Assembly (NCBI GenBank): GCA_002471015.1 | Contig: DKPB01000066.1 | Coordinates: forward strand, 62,001 to 126,000 | Direction of reading: 5' to 3' | Length of the DNA stretch: 64,000 nucleotides | Source: Stenotrophomonas sp. UBA7346 | Lineage (GTDB): Bacteria > Pseudomonadota > Gammaproteobacteria > Xanthomonadales > Xanthomonadaceae | Shown here: positions 8,413 to 16,585 of the stretch, in pieces | How positions within the stretch are numbered: the first letter of the stretch is position 1 | How the letters are laid out: each line of letters opens with the position of its first letter | The notes under the pieces: generated by a model | The model's input: the letters and a program-made list of their open reading frames with translations, nothing else | What the model was told of the DNA's origin: nothing | The model's database searches: none | Made by a program: the position numbers and the translations under genes

Positions 8413-8835
8413 ATGCGCATGGTGAAGGGTAGTGGCGTGCTGTTGATCGTGGGTGTGATGTTTACCGTGGGCATGCCGAGCACCCAGGCGCAACACGTGT
8501 TCAAGTGTGCCGGTCCTGCCGGTCCTGCCGGGCCGGTCTATCAATCGGCCGCTTGCGAGGGGCCTGAGCTGGCGCGCTGGGATGCGGTGCCGCAGGCGGA
8601 TGATCCCTTGCTTGAACGCCGCTTGCTGCAGATACAGGCCGAGTTGGAGCGCTCCTATCGACGGCAAGCGCGCACGGTCGGCAAGGCGCGCCGTCGCAGC
8701 GGCCCGCGGCAGACCTTGAGCCCCTGTGAACGCGAGCGCCAGGGACGCGCAAAGGCCTATGCGGCTGCGGGGCTGAAGCGCAGCTTCGCGCTGTCCAGCT
8801 ATTGGGACAACCGGGTGCATCAGGTCTGCCGCTGA
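8413..8835 (+). CDS. Secreted protein with a DUF4124-like N-terminus
   Basis: Starts MRMVKGSGVLLIVGVMF with a signal peptide ending near PSTQAQ. The mature N-terminus HVFKCAGPAGPAGPVYQSAAC resembles DUF4124 domains (a Cys pair around a xVYQ strand). Unusual is the doubled GPA insertion between strands, encoded by the DNA repeat CCGGTCCTG. The rest is basic and helical. ATG 8413 is preferred over an upstream frame opening at 8350 because it gives a normal signal peptide. Its end overlaps the convergent kinase gene by 16 bases. Function unknown. Confidence 0.6.
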   Translation: MRMVKGSGVLLIVGVMFTVGMPSTQAQHVFKCAGPAGPAGPVYQSAACEGPELARWDAVPQADDPLLERRLLQIQAELERSYRRQARTVGKARRRSGPRQTLSPCERERQGRAKAYAAAGLKRSFALSSYWDNRVHQVCR

Positions 8836-11800
8836 GGGCTATCGACAGCTGCCGGTGCATCATCCGCAGCGGGCGGGGTCGGGGCGCGCTGGCGAAGTGC
8901 CTCGCGGGCCATGTGCTCGAACGCATCCAACAGCGGTGCGAGGTCATCCACCGCAAAGGGGGCCTTGTCCATCTGCTGCTCCATCTGCATGCAGGCGTCG
9001 GCACAGGCCGTTTCGTGAACCAATGCAAATGAGCCACGCAGCAGGTGCAACTGCCCGGCAATCCGGGTGCTGGCCCCTGAATCGTCCAGCGTCTCAGCGC
9101 TGTGATTCCGAAGCGACGCACGGATGTCGGCAAGCGCCGCATCCAGGCCTGCCAGCAGTGCAGCATGTACCGATGCGGGCAGGGGGCCTTGGGCGATGCT
9201 CGCTGCCGTGGCAAGCGCGGCGCTCCTGTCGGAACGTTGGCCATGTCGCTGGATCATTGCGCACAACGCATCCAGCAGGATGGGTTTGGTGAGCACTGCA
9301 TCGATGCCGGCAGCAGCACAACGGTTGCGCTCTGCATCGGAGGCATGCGCGGTGATCGCGACGATGGGCACGGCCGAGCCCTGCTCGCGCAATGCGCGGG
9401 CCAGGGCATAGCCGTCCATCCCTGGCATGCTCAGGTCGGTCATCACCAGGTCGTGGCGGCGTTGTGCAAACAGCACCAGCGCACCTGCGCCATCTGCAGC
9501 CTGGTCCGAACTGCAACCCAGTGCCTGTAGCTGCAGGCGCAGCAGTTCGCGGTTGGCCAACTGGTCATCCACCACGAGTATGTTTACCGGTGCGGGCCCG
9601 GTAGGCCCGCCGCCAGCCCCTCCAGGGCCCGCCAACGCTGCTGCCTGTGCAATGGGCAAGGGTAGCGTGACCAGAAACGTGCTGCCCTGTCCGGGGGCAC
9701 TGATCACGCGGATGCCACCGTTCATCAGTTCCGTCAGTCGCTTGCACAGGGCCAGCCCCAATCCGGTGCCACCGTAGCGGCGCGGGATGGAGGCATCGGC
9801 CTGGCTGAAGGTCTGGAACAGCGCCTGTTGCTGTACGGCGCTCATGCCTATGCCGGTGTCGCTGACCCCAATCAACAGGGGGGAGCCGGGCAGGCTGTCG
9901 TCCTGCAGATACAGCTCCAACAGCACATCGCCATGTTCGGTGAACTTGATGGCATTGCTGAGCAGGTTGTAGAGCACCTGCCTTATCCGGTTGGGATCGC
10001 CCAGATAGGCCGGCGGCAACCCATCATCCATGCTCAGTTCCAGCGTGAGGCCTTTCTCGCTGGCCACCGGCTGGAACATCGCCACGGCCTGGCGAGCAAG
10101 TGCACGGGGGTCGAACGCGATGTGCTCCAGCGTCATTTGCCCGCTTTCGATCTTGGAGAAGTCGAGCACGTCATTGATGATGGTGAGCAACGCATTGGAG
10201 GATTGGCTCACCGTATGCAGCTGTGCCAGTTCTGCGGCAGGCAGAGTGCTGCGGCTCAGCAACTCCAGGTTGCCAAGGATGGCATTGAGCGGGGTGCGGA
10301 TCTCATGGCTCATCATTGCCAGGAAGGAAGACTTCGCGGCATTGGCGGCGGTTGCGGCATCGTGGGCAGCTTCCAGTTCCTGCTCCACCTGTTTGCGCAG
10401 GCTGATATCGGTGAAGTTGCATAGCGCCACTGGCTGGCCCTGGTAGCGACTGCGCACAACGCTGGCAAACAAAGTGCAGGCGGCGTCATCGCGTTGGGTG
10501 ACGATCAGCTCGCATTCGGCGGGTTGGCTGTTGCCGGGCGGCGGCGTGAGGGCCAGCAGACGGCGGTGCAGGGGCGGCTGATCAACCGGGATACGTGCCG
10601 CATACCTGCCCATGACAGCGTTCTGCAGGATCACCTCGCCGCTGTCGCATGCGATCAAGGCCAGGCCGAAAGGGGCCGTTGCCACCATGGTGCGGTTGAG
10701 TCCCTCGCTTTCCATGATGCGTTGCGAGCGCTGCAATGCAGGCTTGAAGATTTTCCTGTCCACCCACAGCAGCACGCCCCAGGTGAAGGAAATGGCCAGC
10801 AGCATCGCGGCGATGTAGCTGGCCAGGCGCGGCCACAGGTCTGCCAGGATCGCTGGCCAGCCGAAGGCGAACACGTATTGCCAGCCGGAGCTGTTGATGA
10901 CGTCGCGGGCAACGAAGATGCCGGCATGCTGATGAAAACCGGTGCCGGTGGAAGCTGGGGCCGCTGCAATCGCAGCTGCCATCTGCGGTAGGGTGTCATC
11001 GTTGTCGATCTGGATCAGTGGGGTGTCATCACCGGCCAGCAACTGTGACATTCGCCCGGTAGCTGACGGCTGCAGCTGCTGGCTGAAGACATCCAGCGGA
11101 TAAGCGGCGACGAAGGTAGCGAACGGCCGCCCTTGATGGCGCGCGACCTGCAACACGCGGATGGTTGCAGTGCCTGCCAGCGCGTCCTGGGCCGGAGGCA
11201 GCCATACCGGTGTATCGGCAGGTGGCTCCGTGTCTGCAGATGGCAGGCCGGTGCTCAGCCGCGCGATGAGTTGTGCCGCGCCGCCATTGCCCAGCCGCGC
11301 CTGCATGGCTGGCGTGAGCGGGCCTATGCCCAGGAAGTCATGCTCCGGCGAAAAGAAATAGCCCGATGCCAGCAGCGCCTGGGTATAGGCACCGGTCTGG
11401 TAGCTCACCTCGTCCGCCAGGCGCAGGTAAGGCGCGAAGCTGGACACGGGCTTGTCGTCGCTCAGGTCGGCACGCACCAGCACCGGCGGGAAGTTTGGGG
11501 TGCGCTGCAGGGTGATACGGCCGCCCTGTTCGCGGAACTGCTGCAGCAGGCGCGGGTCCGGCGCGGCTTGCGACGCCCACGCGTATTCCTCCTGCTTGAT
11601 GCTGATGCGCATGGCGCCCTCGCGTACGGCAAAGGCGGACTGCAACGCGGTACGGCGCACTACGTGGTCTGCATAGCGCTCGCCCAGATAGTCCTTGACC
11701 TGCGAGTGGACGATGACGGCGGTGGTCGCCAACAGGATCAAGGTGGTCAGCACGCCACCAATCAGCAGCATGCGCCGCTGATTGCGGTTGAGCAGGCCGA

Positions 11801-11849
11801 GCATGCGGTCGCTGGCAGGAGGTGGGGAGTGGGGAGGTTCGGCAGGCAT
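8820..11849 (-). CDS. Hybrid sensor histidine kinase (HisKA-HATPase-REC-Hpt)
   Basis: Inner-membrane phosphorelay kinase of 1009 residues. It has a membrane segment at about 25-48, a periplasmic sensor of roughly 290 residues that I cannot assign, and a second membrane segment at about 340-363. A PAS-like region (about 385-490) precedes HisKA with His515 in SHEIRTPLN, then HATPase_c with SDTGIGM and GGTGLGLAL. The receiver has Asp805 in VMTDLSMPGMDG. A C-terminal Hpt-like domain has His935 in QLHLLRGSFALV. ATG 11849 is used rather than the GTG just before it. The gene faces a REC-EAL gene and an RcsB/BvgA-type regulator, like rocS1 or sadS of Pseudomonas, but no solute-binding sensor domain is evident. 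Confidence 0.9.
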   Translation of the reverse strand: MPAEPPHSPPPASDRMLGLLNRNQRRMLLIGGVLTTLILLATTAVIVHSQVKDYLGERYADHVVRRTALQSAFAVREGAMRISIKQEEYAWASQAAPDPRLLQQFREQGGRITLQRTPNFPPVLVRADLSDDKPVSSFAPYLRLADEVSYQTGAYTQALLASGYFFSPEHDFLGIGPLTPAMQARLGNGGAAQLIARLSTGLPSADTEPPADTPVWLPPAQDALAGTATIRVLQVARHQGRPFATFVAAYPLDVFSQQLQPSATGRMSQLLAGDDTPLIQIDNDDTLPQMAAAIAAAPASTGTGFHQHAGIFVARDVINSSGWQYVFAFGWPAILADLWPRLASYIAAMLLAISFTWGVLLWVDRKIFKPALQRSQRIMESEGLNRTMVATAPFGLALIACDSGEVILQNAVMGRYAARIPVDQPPLHRRLLALTPPPGNSQPAECELIVTQRDDAACTLFASVVRSRYQGQPVALCNFTDISLRKQVEQELEAAHDAATAANAAKSSFLAMMSHEIRTPLNAILGNLELLSRSTLPAAELAQLHTVSQSSNALLTIINDVLDFSKIESGQMTLEHIAFDPRALARQAVAMFQPVASEKGLTLELSMDDGLPPAYLGDPNRIRQVLYNLLSNAIKFTEHGDVLLELYLQDDSLPGSPLLIGVSDTGIGMSAVQQQALFQTFSQADASIPRRYGGTGLGLALCKRLTELMNGGIRVISAPGQGSTFLVTLPLPIAQAAALAGPGGAGGGPTGPAPVNILVVDDQLANRELLRLQLQALGCSSDQAADGAGALVLFAQRRHDLVMTDLSMPGMDGYALARALREQGSAVPIVAITAHASDAERNRCAAAGIDAVLTKPILLDALCAMIQRHGQRSDRSAALATAASIAQGPLPASVHAALLAGLDAALADIRASLRNHSAETLDDSGASTRIAGQLHLLRGSFALVHETACADACMQMEQQMDKAPFAVDDLAPLLDAFEHMAREALRQRAPTPPAADDAPAAVDSPQRQT

Positions 11850-12021
11850 CACGGGGACTCTCAGCTGAACGCCCGTTCATCATAGGGGGATGCCGCAGGG
11901 CCGTGTACGTGCTTGATCCCGATTTTTAGGACTTGGCTGATATGGCAGCTCCGCCCGGACTGGAAAGATGGCTCCCGTCAACAACGGCACGCAGAGCACC
12001 CCGCCCATCCGGAGCCCTCCC

Positions 12022-13254
12022 ATGAACGTTTTCGTCCCCCTGCACACCGAGCTTCACCCAGCCAGCCTGGTCCGTTCCGCTCTTGTGGTGGAAGGCAATG
12101 CGCTGCATTCGGCCCCGGTCAGCAAGAAGCTGGGGCGCAATGGTGTGGACAAGGTCCGGGTTGCCGACGATGGCGTTGCGGCGATAGCGGCACTTCGCCG
12201 ACGCGAGTGGGACCTGATGGTGCTGGATCTGGACCTGCCGCAGAGCACCGGCCTGCAGTTGATCGACATTCTCGCCGACCGCGGCTCCAGCGCGGCGGTG
12301 GTACTGACCAGTGCACGCTCCAGCCGGGTGCTGCAGGCCGCAGCCAGCTATGCCGGCGGCCGCGGGGTTGATGTGGTGGCAGCGGTGCGCAGGCCAATGG
12401 AGCTGCCGCAGCTGAAGGCCATCCTTCAGGAGCTGGCGTTTGGTCCGCGTTCCATCCACGCACCGGTAATCAACGAAGACAAAGGCGCCATGGAATTCAG
12501 TACGGAAGAACTCAGGGACGCACTGCGACTGCAGCAGATCGCGCCATATTTCCAGCCGCAGCACAGCATCCAGAGTGGGGCTTTGCGCGGTGCGGAGCTG
12601 CTGGCGCGCTGGCACCACCCCGACGGTTCCGTGCTGACACCGGCAGCCTTTCTGGAGGCGTTCTCCGAACACGGGCTGCTGGAGGCGCTGACCGACTACA
12701 TGCTGGCCAGTGCCTTCGAATGCCTTGCCACAGACGGCGGCCCGGGCAGCCGGCAGATCGCGGTCAATGTGCCGGCCGTGGTGGCCGACTCCGTGCATTG
12801 GGCGCAAAGCGTGGCCGACCGTGCCATTGCGGCGGGGGTGGATCCAGCGCGGCTGGTCATTGAGATCACCGAAGATGGGGGCAAGCGTTGCAACCAGGCG
12901 TTGGTAGGTGCGGTCACCCAGTTACGTCTGCGCGGCTTTTCCTGCGCGATCGATGACTTCGGCTCGGGTAGCTCCTCGCTGGAGCGGTTGCTGCAGGTAC
13001 CTTTCAGTGAACTGAAGATCGAACGCGGGATGATTGCCCAGGCACGCACCCACGCACATGTGCGTAGCGTGCTGGCCAGCATCGTGGCCATGGGCAAGCA
13101 GTTGGTGACCACGGTGGTGGCTGAGGGCGTCGAAGACGCGGCCGATCTGGAGATGGTGCGGGCGCTGGGCTGCCAGGTGAGCCAGGGTTATCTGCACGCC
13201 AAGCCGATGTCACGCGATGCCTACCTGGATTACTGCGCCCACCATGCCTGCTGA
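12022..13254 (+). CDS. REC-EAL response regulator (RocR-like)
   Basis: Protein of 410 residues: a receiver (about 20-140, acceptor Asp69 in VLDLDLPQ) joined to an EAL phosphodiesterase domain (about 165-400). The signature is ELL (Glu192) instead of EAL. The other catalytic positions are present: Asn in VNVPA, EITE, DDFGSG (Asp311/312), the Lys in LKIE, AEGVE and SQGY. The receiver has Glu24 where an acidic pair is usual, so its phosphorylation chemistry may differ. ATG 12022 is chosen for GGAG ten bases upstream. It probably degrades c-di-GMP. It is divergent from the hybrid kinase and followed by a LuxR-type regulator, as in the Roc1/Sad loci. Confidence 0.88.
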   Translation: MNVFVPLHTELHPASLVRSALVVEGNALHSAPVSKKLGRNGVDKVRVADDGVAAIAALRRREWDLMVLDLDLPQSTGLQLIDILADRGSSAAVVLTSARSSRVLQAAASYAGGRGVDVVAAVRRPMELPQLKAILQELAFGPRSIHAPVINEDKGAMEFSTEELRDALRLQQIAPYFQPQHSIQSGALRGAELLARWHHPDGSVLTPAAFLEAFSEHGLLEALTDYMLASAFECLATDGGPGSRQIAVNVPAVVADSVHWAQSVADRAIAAGVDPARLVIEITEDGGKRCNQALVGAVTQLRLRGFSCAIDDFGSGSSSLERLLQVPFSELKIERGMIAQARTHAHVRSVLASIVAMGKQLVTTVVAEGVEDAADLEMVRALGCQVSQGYLHAKPMSRDAYLDYCAHHAC

Positions 13255-13391
13255 GTGCCCAGGGTGCTGGGCAACAGTGCGGAAGGGGGGGCGTTGATCT
13301 GAACGCTTCAGTTTTTTGCCTCCAGACACGCCAGCGAGTTGCGGGGCTGCCGCCGTCGTCAAGCCGGACGGGGTAGCATCACGTTCAGGCA

Positions 13392-14114
13392 ATGACTTCG
13401 TGCGGGGCAGGTGGGATGAACGGTCTCGAGATCCGGGTGGTGGTGGCTGATGACCATCCAGGCATGATCGCCGGTGTGCGCCATGAGTTGGCGCACCTGA
13501 ACGGAATCAGGCTCCTTGCCACTGCGGCCGATTCCACTGAACTGATGCGGTTGCTGGCCACCACGCCCTGCGATGTGGTGGTGTCCGATTACGCCATGCC
13601 GGCAGGTGAGCATGGGGATGGCATTGCGCTGTTTGGCCTGATGCGACGGCGTTACCCGCACATCCAACTGGTGGTGCTTACGATGCTGGACAACCCGGCG
13701 GTACTGCACACCCTGGTCAGCAGTGGGGTGACGAGCATCGTCAGCAAGTCCGATGCCGTTGCCCACCTTGGTCCGGCCATCCATGCGGCGCACAGACAGG
13801 GCAAGTACTACTCGCCGACAGTGGACACGGTCATACGCAGCATTGATTGGAACGTACGTAGCCGCAATGCGGAGGGCGTGCTGAGCCAGCGCGAATCGGA
13901 AGTCGTGCGTCTGTATGCATCCGGCTTGACCGTCAACGAAATCGCCGAGCGCCTGCATCGCAGCAAGAAGACCATCAGCTCGCAGAAAGCCAAGGCCATG
14001 GAAAAACTCTCCATCGAGCGCGATGTGGACCTGCTGCGCTACGCGATGGAGAACGGCCTGGTGGGATCATCCGCGCCGGTGGCGGTCTCACCGGTTCAGT
14101 CCGAAGAATCCTGA
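13392..14114 (+). CDS. RcsB/BvgA-type LuxR-family response regulator
   Basis: Regulator of 240 residues. The receiver starts RVVVADDHPG, with acceptor Asp66 in VVSDYAMPAGEHGDG and Lys119. The C-terminal GerE/LuxR helix-turn-helix includes LTVNEIAERLHRSKKTISSQ. The receiver is close in pattern to RcsB (DHP, SDxxMPxxxxGDG, LTMLDNPAVL). An alternative start is ATG 13416 (MNGLEI). It is the likely phosphorylated output of the hybrid kinase, with the REC-EAL protein as a competing or modulating receiver. The 3' end overlaps the convergent small gene by about 19 bases. Confidence 0.88.
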   Translation: MTSCGAGGMNGLEIRVVVADDHPGMIAGVRHELAHLNGIRLLATAADSTELMRLLATTPCDVVVSDYAMPAGEHGDGIALFGLMRRRYPHIQLVVLTMLDNPAVLHTLVSSGVTSIVSKSDAVAHLGPAIHAAHRQGKYYSPTVDTVIRSIDWNVRSRNAEGVLSQRESEVVRLYASGLTVNEIAERLHRSKKTISSQKAKAMEKLSIERDVDLLRYAMENGLVGSSAPVAVSPVQSEES

Positions 14115-14458
14115 GCGCCGCGGGCCGATACATCCGGATCCTTGTCCTTGCGCGCGTCCGTGTTGGTGTCCGCGGTACGCGCTGTCACCGTACCGGCGGC
14201 AGCATCCCACTCCTGCAGCCACAAGCGCTGGCGCTGTGGCGAGGCGTACATGAAACGGTTGAGGGCGTTCAGGAACTGCTTGCGGCGCGGCTTTGAAAGC
14301 CGCGCAAAGCCGATCAACAATCTGCGTATGTCGGGATGCTTGATGCCAATCACCGGCGTTGCTCGCTGGAGTTCGGCAGCCGCCCATGCGATGCCGTCGT
14401 ACCGAGGGGAGGGCAGCCGTGGAAGACCGCGTTCGAGCTTCAACGGTACGCAGTGCAA
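14096..14458 (-). CDS. Hypothetical protein (about 120 aa)
   Basis: Open frame with coding-like composition. The central part (KHPDIRRLLIGFARLSKP and RRKQFLNALNRFMYASPQ) is helical, amphipathic and highly basic, and the tail is acidic and polar. The start is uncertain: ATG 14458 (MHCVPLKLERG) lies in a stretch that looks less protein-like than what follows. No family is recognised. It converges on the RcsB-like regulator and is divergent from the 98-residue gene at 14590. A frame change near its start cannot be excluded. Confidence 0.45.
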   Translation of the reverse strand: MHCVPLKLERGLPRLPSPRYDGIAWAAAELQRATPVIGIKHPDIRRLLIGFARLSKPRRKQFLNALNRFMYASPQRQRLWLQEWDAAAGTVTARTADTNTDARKDKDPDVSARGAQDSSD

Positions 14459-14589
14459 CGCAGGTGGTCTGTCGGTTCACGCCTTGCCAAGGGCAAGGGC
14501 ATTTCCCTTGGGGTGTCCGCGACGGCAACGCGTTCAATTCGTGACGCATTACATTAGTATCAGGCGCTGAAAACCGCCGGTACGAAGCA

Positions 14590-14886
14590 GTGCAACACGA
14601 CGACGACACGACCCAGCCCACCACGCCCGCTCCAAAACGTGGCAGGGGACGGCCCAAGCTCTATGACACCGCGCTGACGCCTGCCGAACGCGCGCGCCGC
14701 TACCGCATGAGCCGCCAGCGCGACAACGAAAGCGTGGCCGAGTGTCGTGATTCGGTATTGATGGAACGCCTGCGCTGGGCGCTGAAGAACAAGGAGGTCG
14801 CCGCTGATGCGCAGGCCGCTCTGGATCTGTACCTGGACGAGATGATCCGGCGGCACCATAGTCGCGGCGCTGACCGCCTGAAGTAG
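14590..14886 (+). CDS. Small basic protein with an AT-hook-like motif
   Basis: Protein of 98 residues starting at GTG 14590. The N-terminus is disordered, then KRGRGRPKLYD forms an AT-hook-like R-G-R-P core, followed by LTPAERARRYRMSRQR and a helical domain (MERLRWALKNKEVAADAQAALDLYLDEM). GRPK-type motifs followed by LTPAERxRRYR occur in many small bacterial proteins of unknown role and suggest DNA binding. It sits between the signalling locus and the 3' end of the fli operon, on the opposite strand. Function is not established. Confidence 0.6.
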   Translation: MQHDDDTTQPTTPAPKRGRGRPKLYDTALTPAERARRYRMSRQRDNESVAECRDSVLMERLRWALKNKEVAADAQAALDLYLDEMIRRHHSRGADRLK

Positions 14887-15048
14887 GCCGCAGCGCAGTC
14901 CCGGATCAGAACCTTGCAGGCAATCGCCTGGCCGCCAGATGGAGTTGCTTCCGACAGGCGGCATAATTGCCGGCAGATCGCTTTTGACGCCTTGGCGGAG
15001 ACGCTGATGGCTGCAATGCTGACGCAGCGCCTGCCGCCAGCGGCGGTA

Positions 15049-15831
15049 TCACACCGCGTTGAAGCTCGCCGCCAGGGTGCCCACCACCAGCACCCAGCCA
15101 TCGACCAGCACGAACAGCAGGATCTTGAACGGTGCCGAGACCAGCATGGGCGAGAGCATCATCATGCCCATCGACATCAGCACGCTGGAGACCACCAGGT
15201 CGATGATGACGAAGGGGATGAAGATCAGGAAGCCGATCTCGAAGGCGGTCTTCAACTCGCTGGTGACGAACGAGGCCACCAGTACCGGGAACGGGATGGC
15301 ATCGGGGCTGGCATAGGCGCCGTGTCCGGCCAGACCGGCGAATGTCATCAAGTCTGTTTCTCGTACCTGCGCCAGCATGAAGGCCCGCAATGGCTCGGTC
15401 GTCAACGTCCACGCCGTCTGGAAATCGATCTGGCCGTCCAGATAGGGGGCCATGCCGGTGGACCAGGCTTTGTCCCACACCGGCATCATGATCATCGCGG
15501 TCAGGAACAGGGCCAGGCCCAGCAGGATCTGGTTGGAGGGCGTCTGTCCTGTGCCCATCGCCTGGCGCAGCAGGCCCAGCACGATGATGATGCGGGTGAA
15601 GGCGGTAAGCACCAGCAGCATCGACGGCAACAAGGTGATTGCCGTCATCAACAGCAGGGTCTGCAACGGCAGGCTCACCGGCTGGTTGCCGATCTTGCCC
15701 ACGTTGACGTCCGGCAGCGCTGGCAGCTGCGGTGCGGCCGGTGCGGCCCAGGCAAACAGCGGCAGGGCGAACACGGCTACCAGTACCAGCAGCTGCCAAC
15801 AAAGACGGGGGTTGAAGCGATGGGCCAGCAT
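15049..15831 (-). CDS. fliP: Flagellar type III export gate protein FliP
   Basis: Core subunit of the export gate (FliP5-FliQ4-FliR1). It has 260 residues, a cleavable signal peptide (LLVLVAVFALPLFAWA then AP) and four membrane segments. Family motifs include FTRIIIVLGLLRQAMGT, QILLGLALFLT and SELKTAFEIGFLIFIPF, and the C-terminus FVLVDGWVLVVGTLAAS is complete. It is the last gene of the fliE-P run in the window: neither fliQ nor fliR follows, although both are usually adjacent. Start ATG 15831 is three bases upstream of the fliO stop. Confidence 0.97.
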   Translation of the reverse strand: MLAHRFNPRLCWQLLVLVAVFALPLFAWAAPAAPQLPALPDVNVGKIGNQPVSLPLQTLLLMTAITLLPSMLLVLTAFTRIIIVLGLLRQAMGTGQTPSNQILLGLALFLTAMIMMPVWDKAWSTGMAPYLDGQIDFQTAWTLTTEPLRAFMLAQVRETDLMTFAGLAGHGAYASPDAIPFPVLVASFVTSELKTAFEIGFLIFIPFVIIDLVVSSVLMSMGMMMLSPMLVSAPFKILLFVLVDGWVLVVGTLAASFNAV

Positions 15832-15833
15832 GG

Positions 15834-16241
15834 TCAGGCGTCCTTGCGCAGCTTCTGTTGAAGCAACTGCGCGAAATTCGGAAGTTGTTTGAGATGGGGA
15901 AGTGCCGCGGGCGGCGTTTGCGGCAGCGGTTCGGGCAGCTGGTGCAGGTTGCTGATGCCGCCGGCGGTCACACCCAGCAACAGCTGCTGACCATTGACGT
16001 CGACCACCACCACGCGCTCCTTGGCGCCGATATTGAGGCTGGCGACGATTTTCAGGCCCTCGGCAGGACGGAACGCACCCCCGGGCATGCGCTTGAGCAG
16101 CCAGCCCAGGCCGATGATCAGGCCCAGTACCAGCAACAAGGTGAAGAACGCACCGAACAACCCCGGGGAGGTGGCCGCATGCTGGCCCACCGGCGCGGCC
16201 GCCTTGGCGGCAGGTGCGGCATGGGCGAGCAGTGCGATCAA
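15834..16241 (-). CDS. fliO: Flagellar biosynthesis protein FliO
   Basis: Small membrane protein (135 residues) that helps assemble the FliP ring of the export gate. One strong membrane segment lies near residues 28-47 (LFGAFFTLLLVLGLIIGLGW). It is followed by the FliO domain with the typical LKIVASLNIGAKERVVVVDV and QLLLGVTAGGI strands, and a Pro/Gln-rich cytoplasmic tail. The start overlaps the fliN stop by four bases. Confidence 0.92.
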   Translation of the reverse strand: MIALLAHAAPAAKAAAPVGQHAATSPGLFGAFFTLLLVLGLIIGLGWLLKRMPGGAFRPAEGLKIVASLNIGAKERVVVVDVNGQQLLLGVTAGGISNLHQLPEPLPQTPPAALPHLKQLPNFAQLLQQKLRKDA

Positions 16242-16585
16242 CGCAGTCTCCGGATACGCTCGCTGGGGCTGACCACGTCGGTCAGGCGCACGCCGAAGCG
16301 GTCGTTGATGACCACCACCTCGCCATGCGCGATGAGGGTGCCGTTGACGAATACATCCAGCGATTCGCCAGCGCCACGCTCCAGTTCCACCACCGAGCCC
16401 TGGTTGAGCTGCAGCAGGTTACGGATCGGCAGGCGGGCGCGGCCTACTTCCAGCGACAGGGTTACCGGAACGTCCAGAATGACGTCCAGGTCCAGGTCGG
16501 TGGTGTTGGCGCCGTCGGCCTGCAGGTTGGCGAACTGCGCCGGCGTAGCGGCGTTGCCGTTGTCAGGGGATTGGGTGTCATTCAT
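16238..16585 (-). CDS. fliN: Flagellar motor switch protein FliN
   Basis: C-ring component of 115 residues. The SpoA/FliN domain covers about 34-112 with ILDVPVTLSLEVGRARLPI, LLQLNQGSVVELER and DVFVNGTLIAHGEVVVI, all typical. With FliM and FliG it forms the rotor switch. It overlaps the 3' end of fliM by 8 bases and fliO by 4, so all three are co-translated. Confidence 0.97.
   Translation of the reverse strand: MNDTQSPDNGNAATPAQFANLQADGANTTDLDLDVILDVPVTLSLEVGRARLPIRNLLQLNQGSVVELERGAGESLDVFVNGTLIAHGEVVVINDRFGVRLTDVVSPSERIRRLR

Noticed and set aside
14460..14560. Possible N-terminal extension of the 14096-14458 gene in another frame
   Set aside because: A frameshift would be needed and nothing in the extra sequence matches a family, so it was left as a note only.
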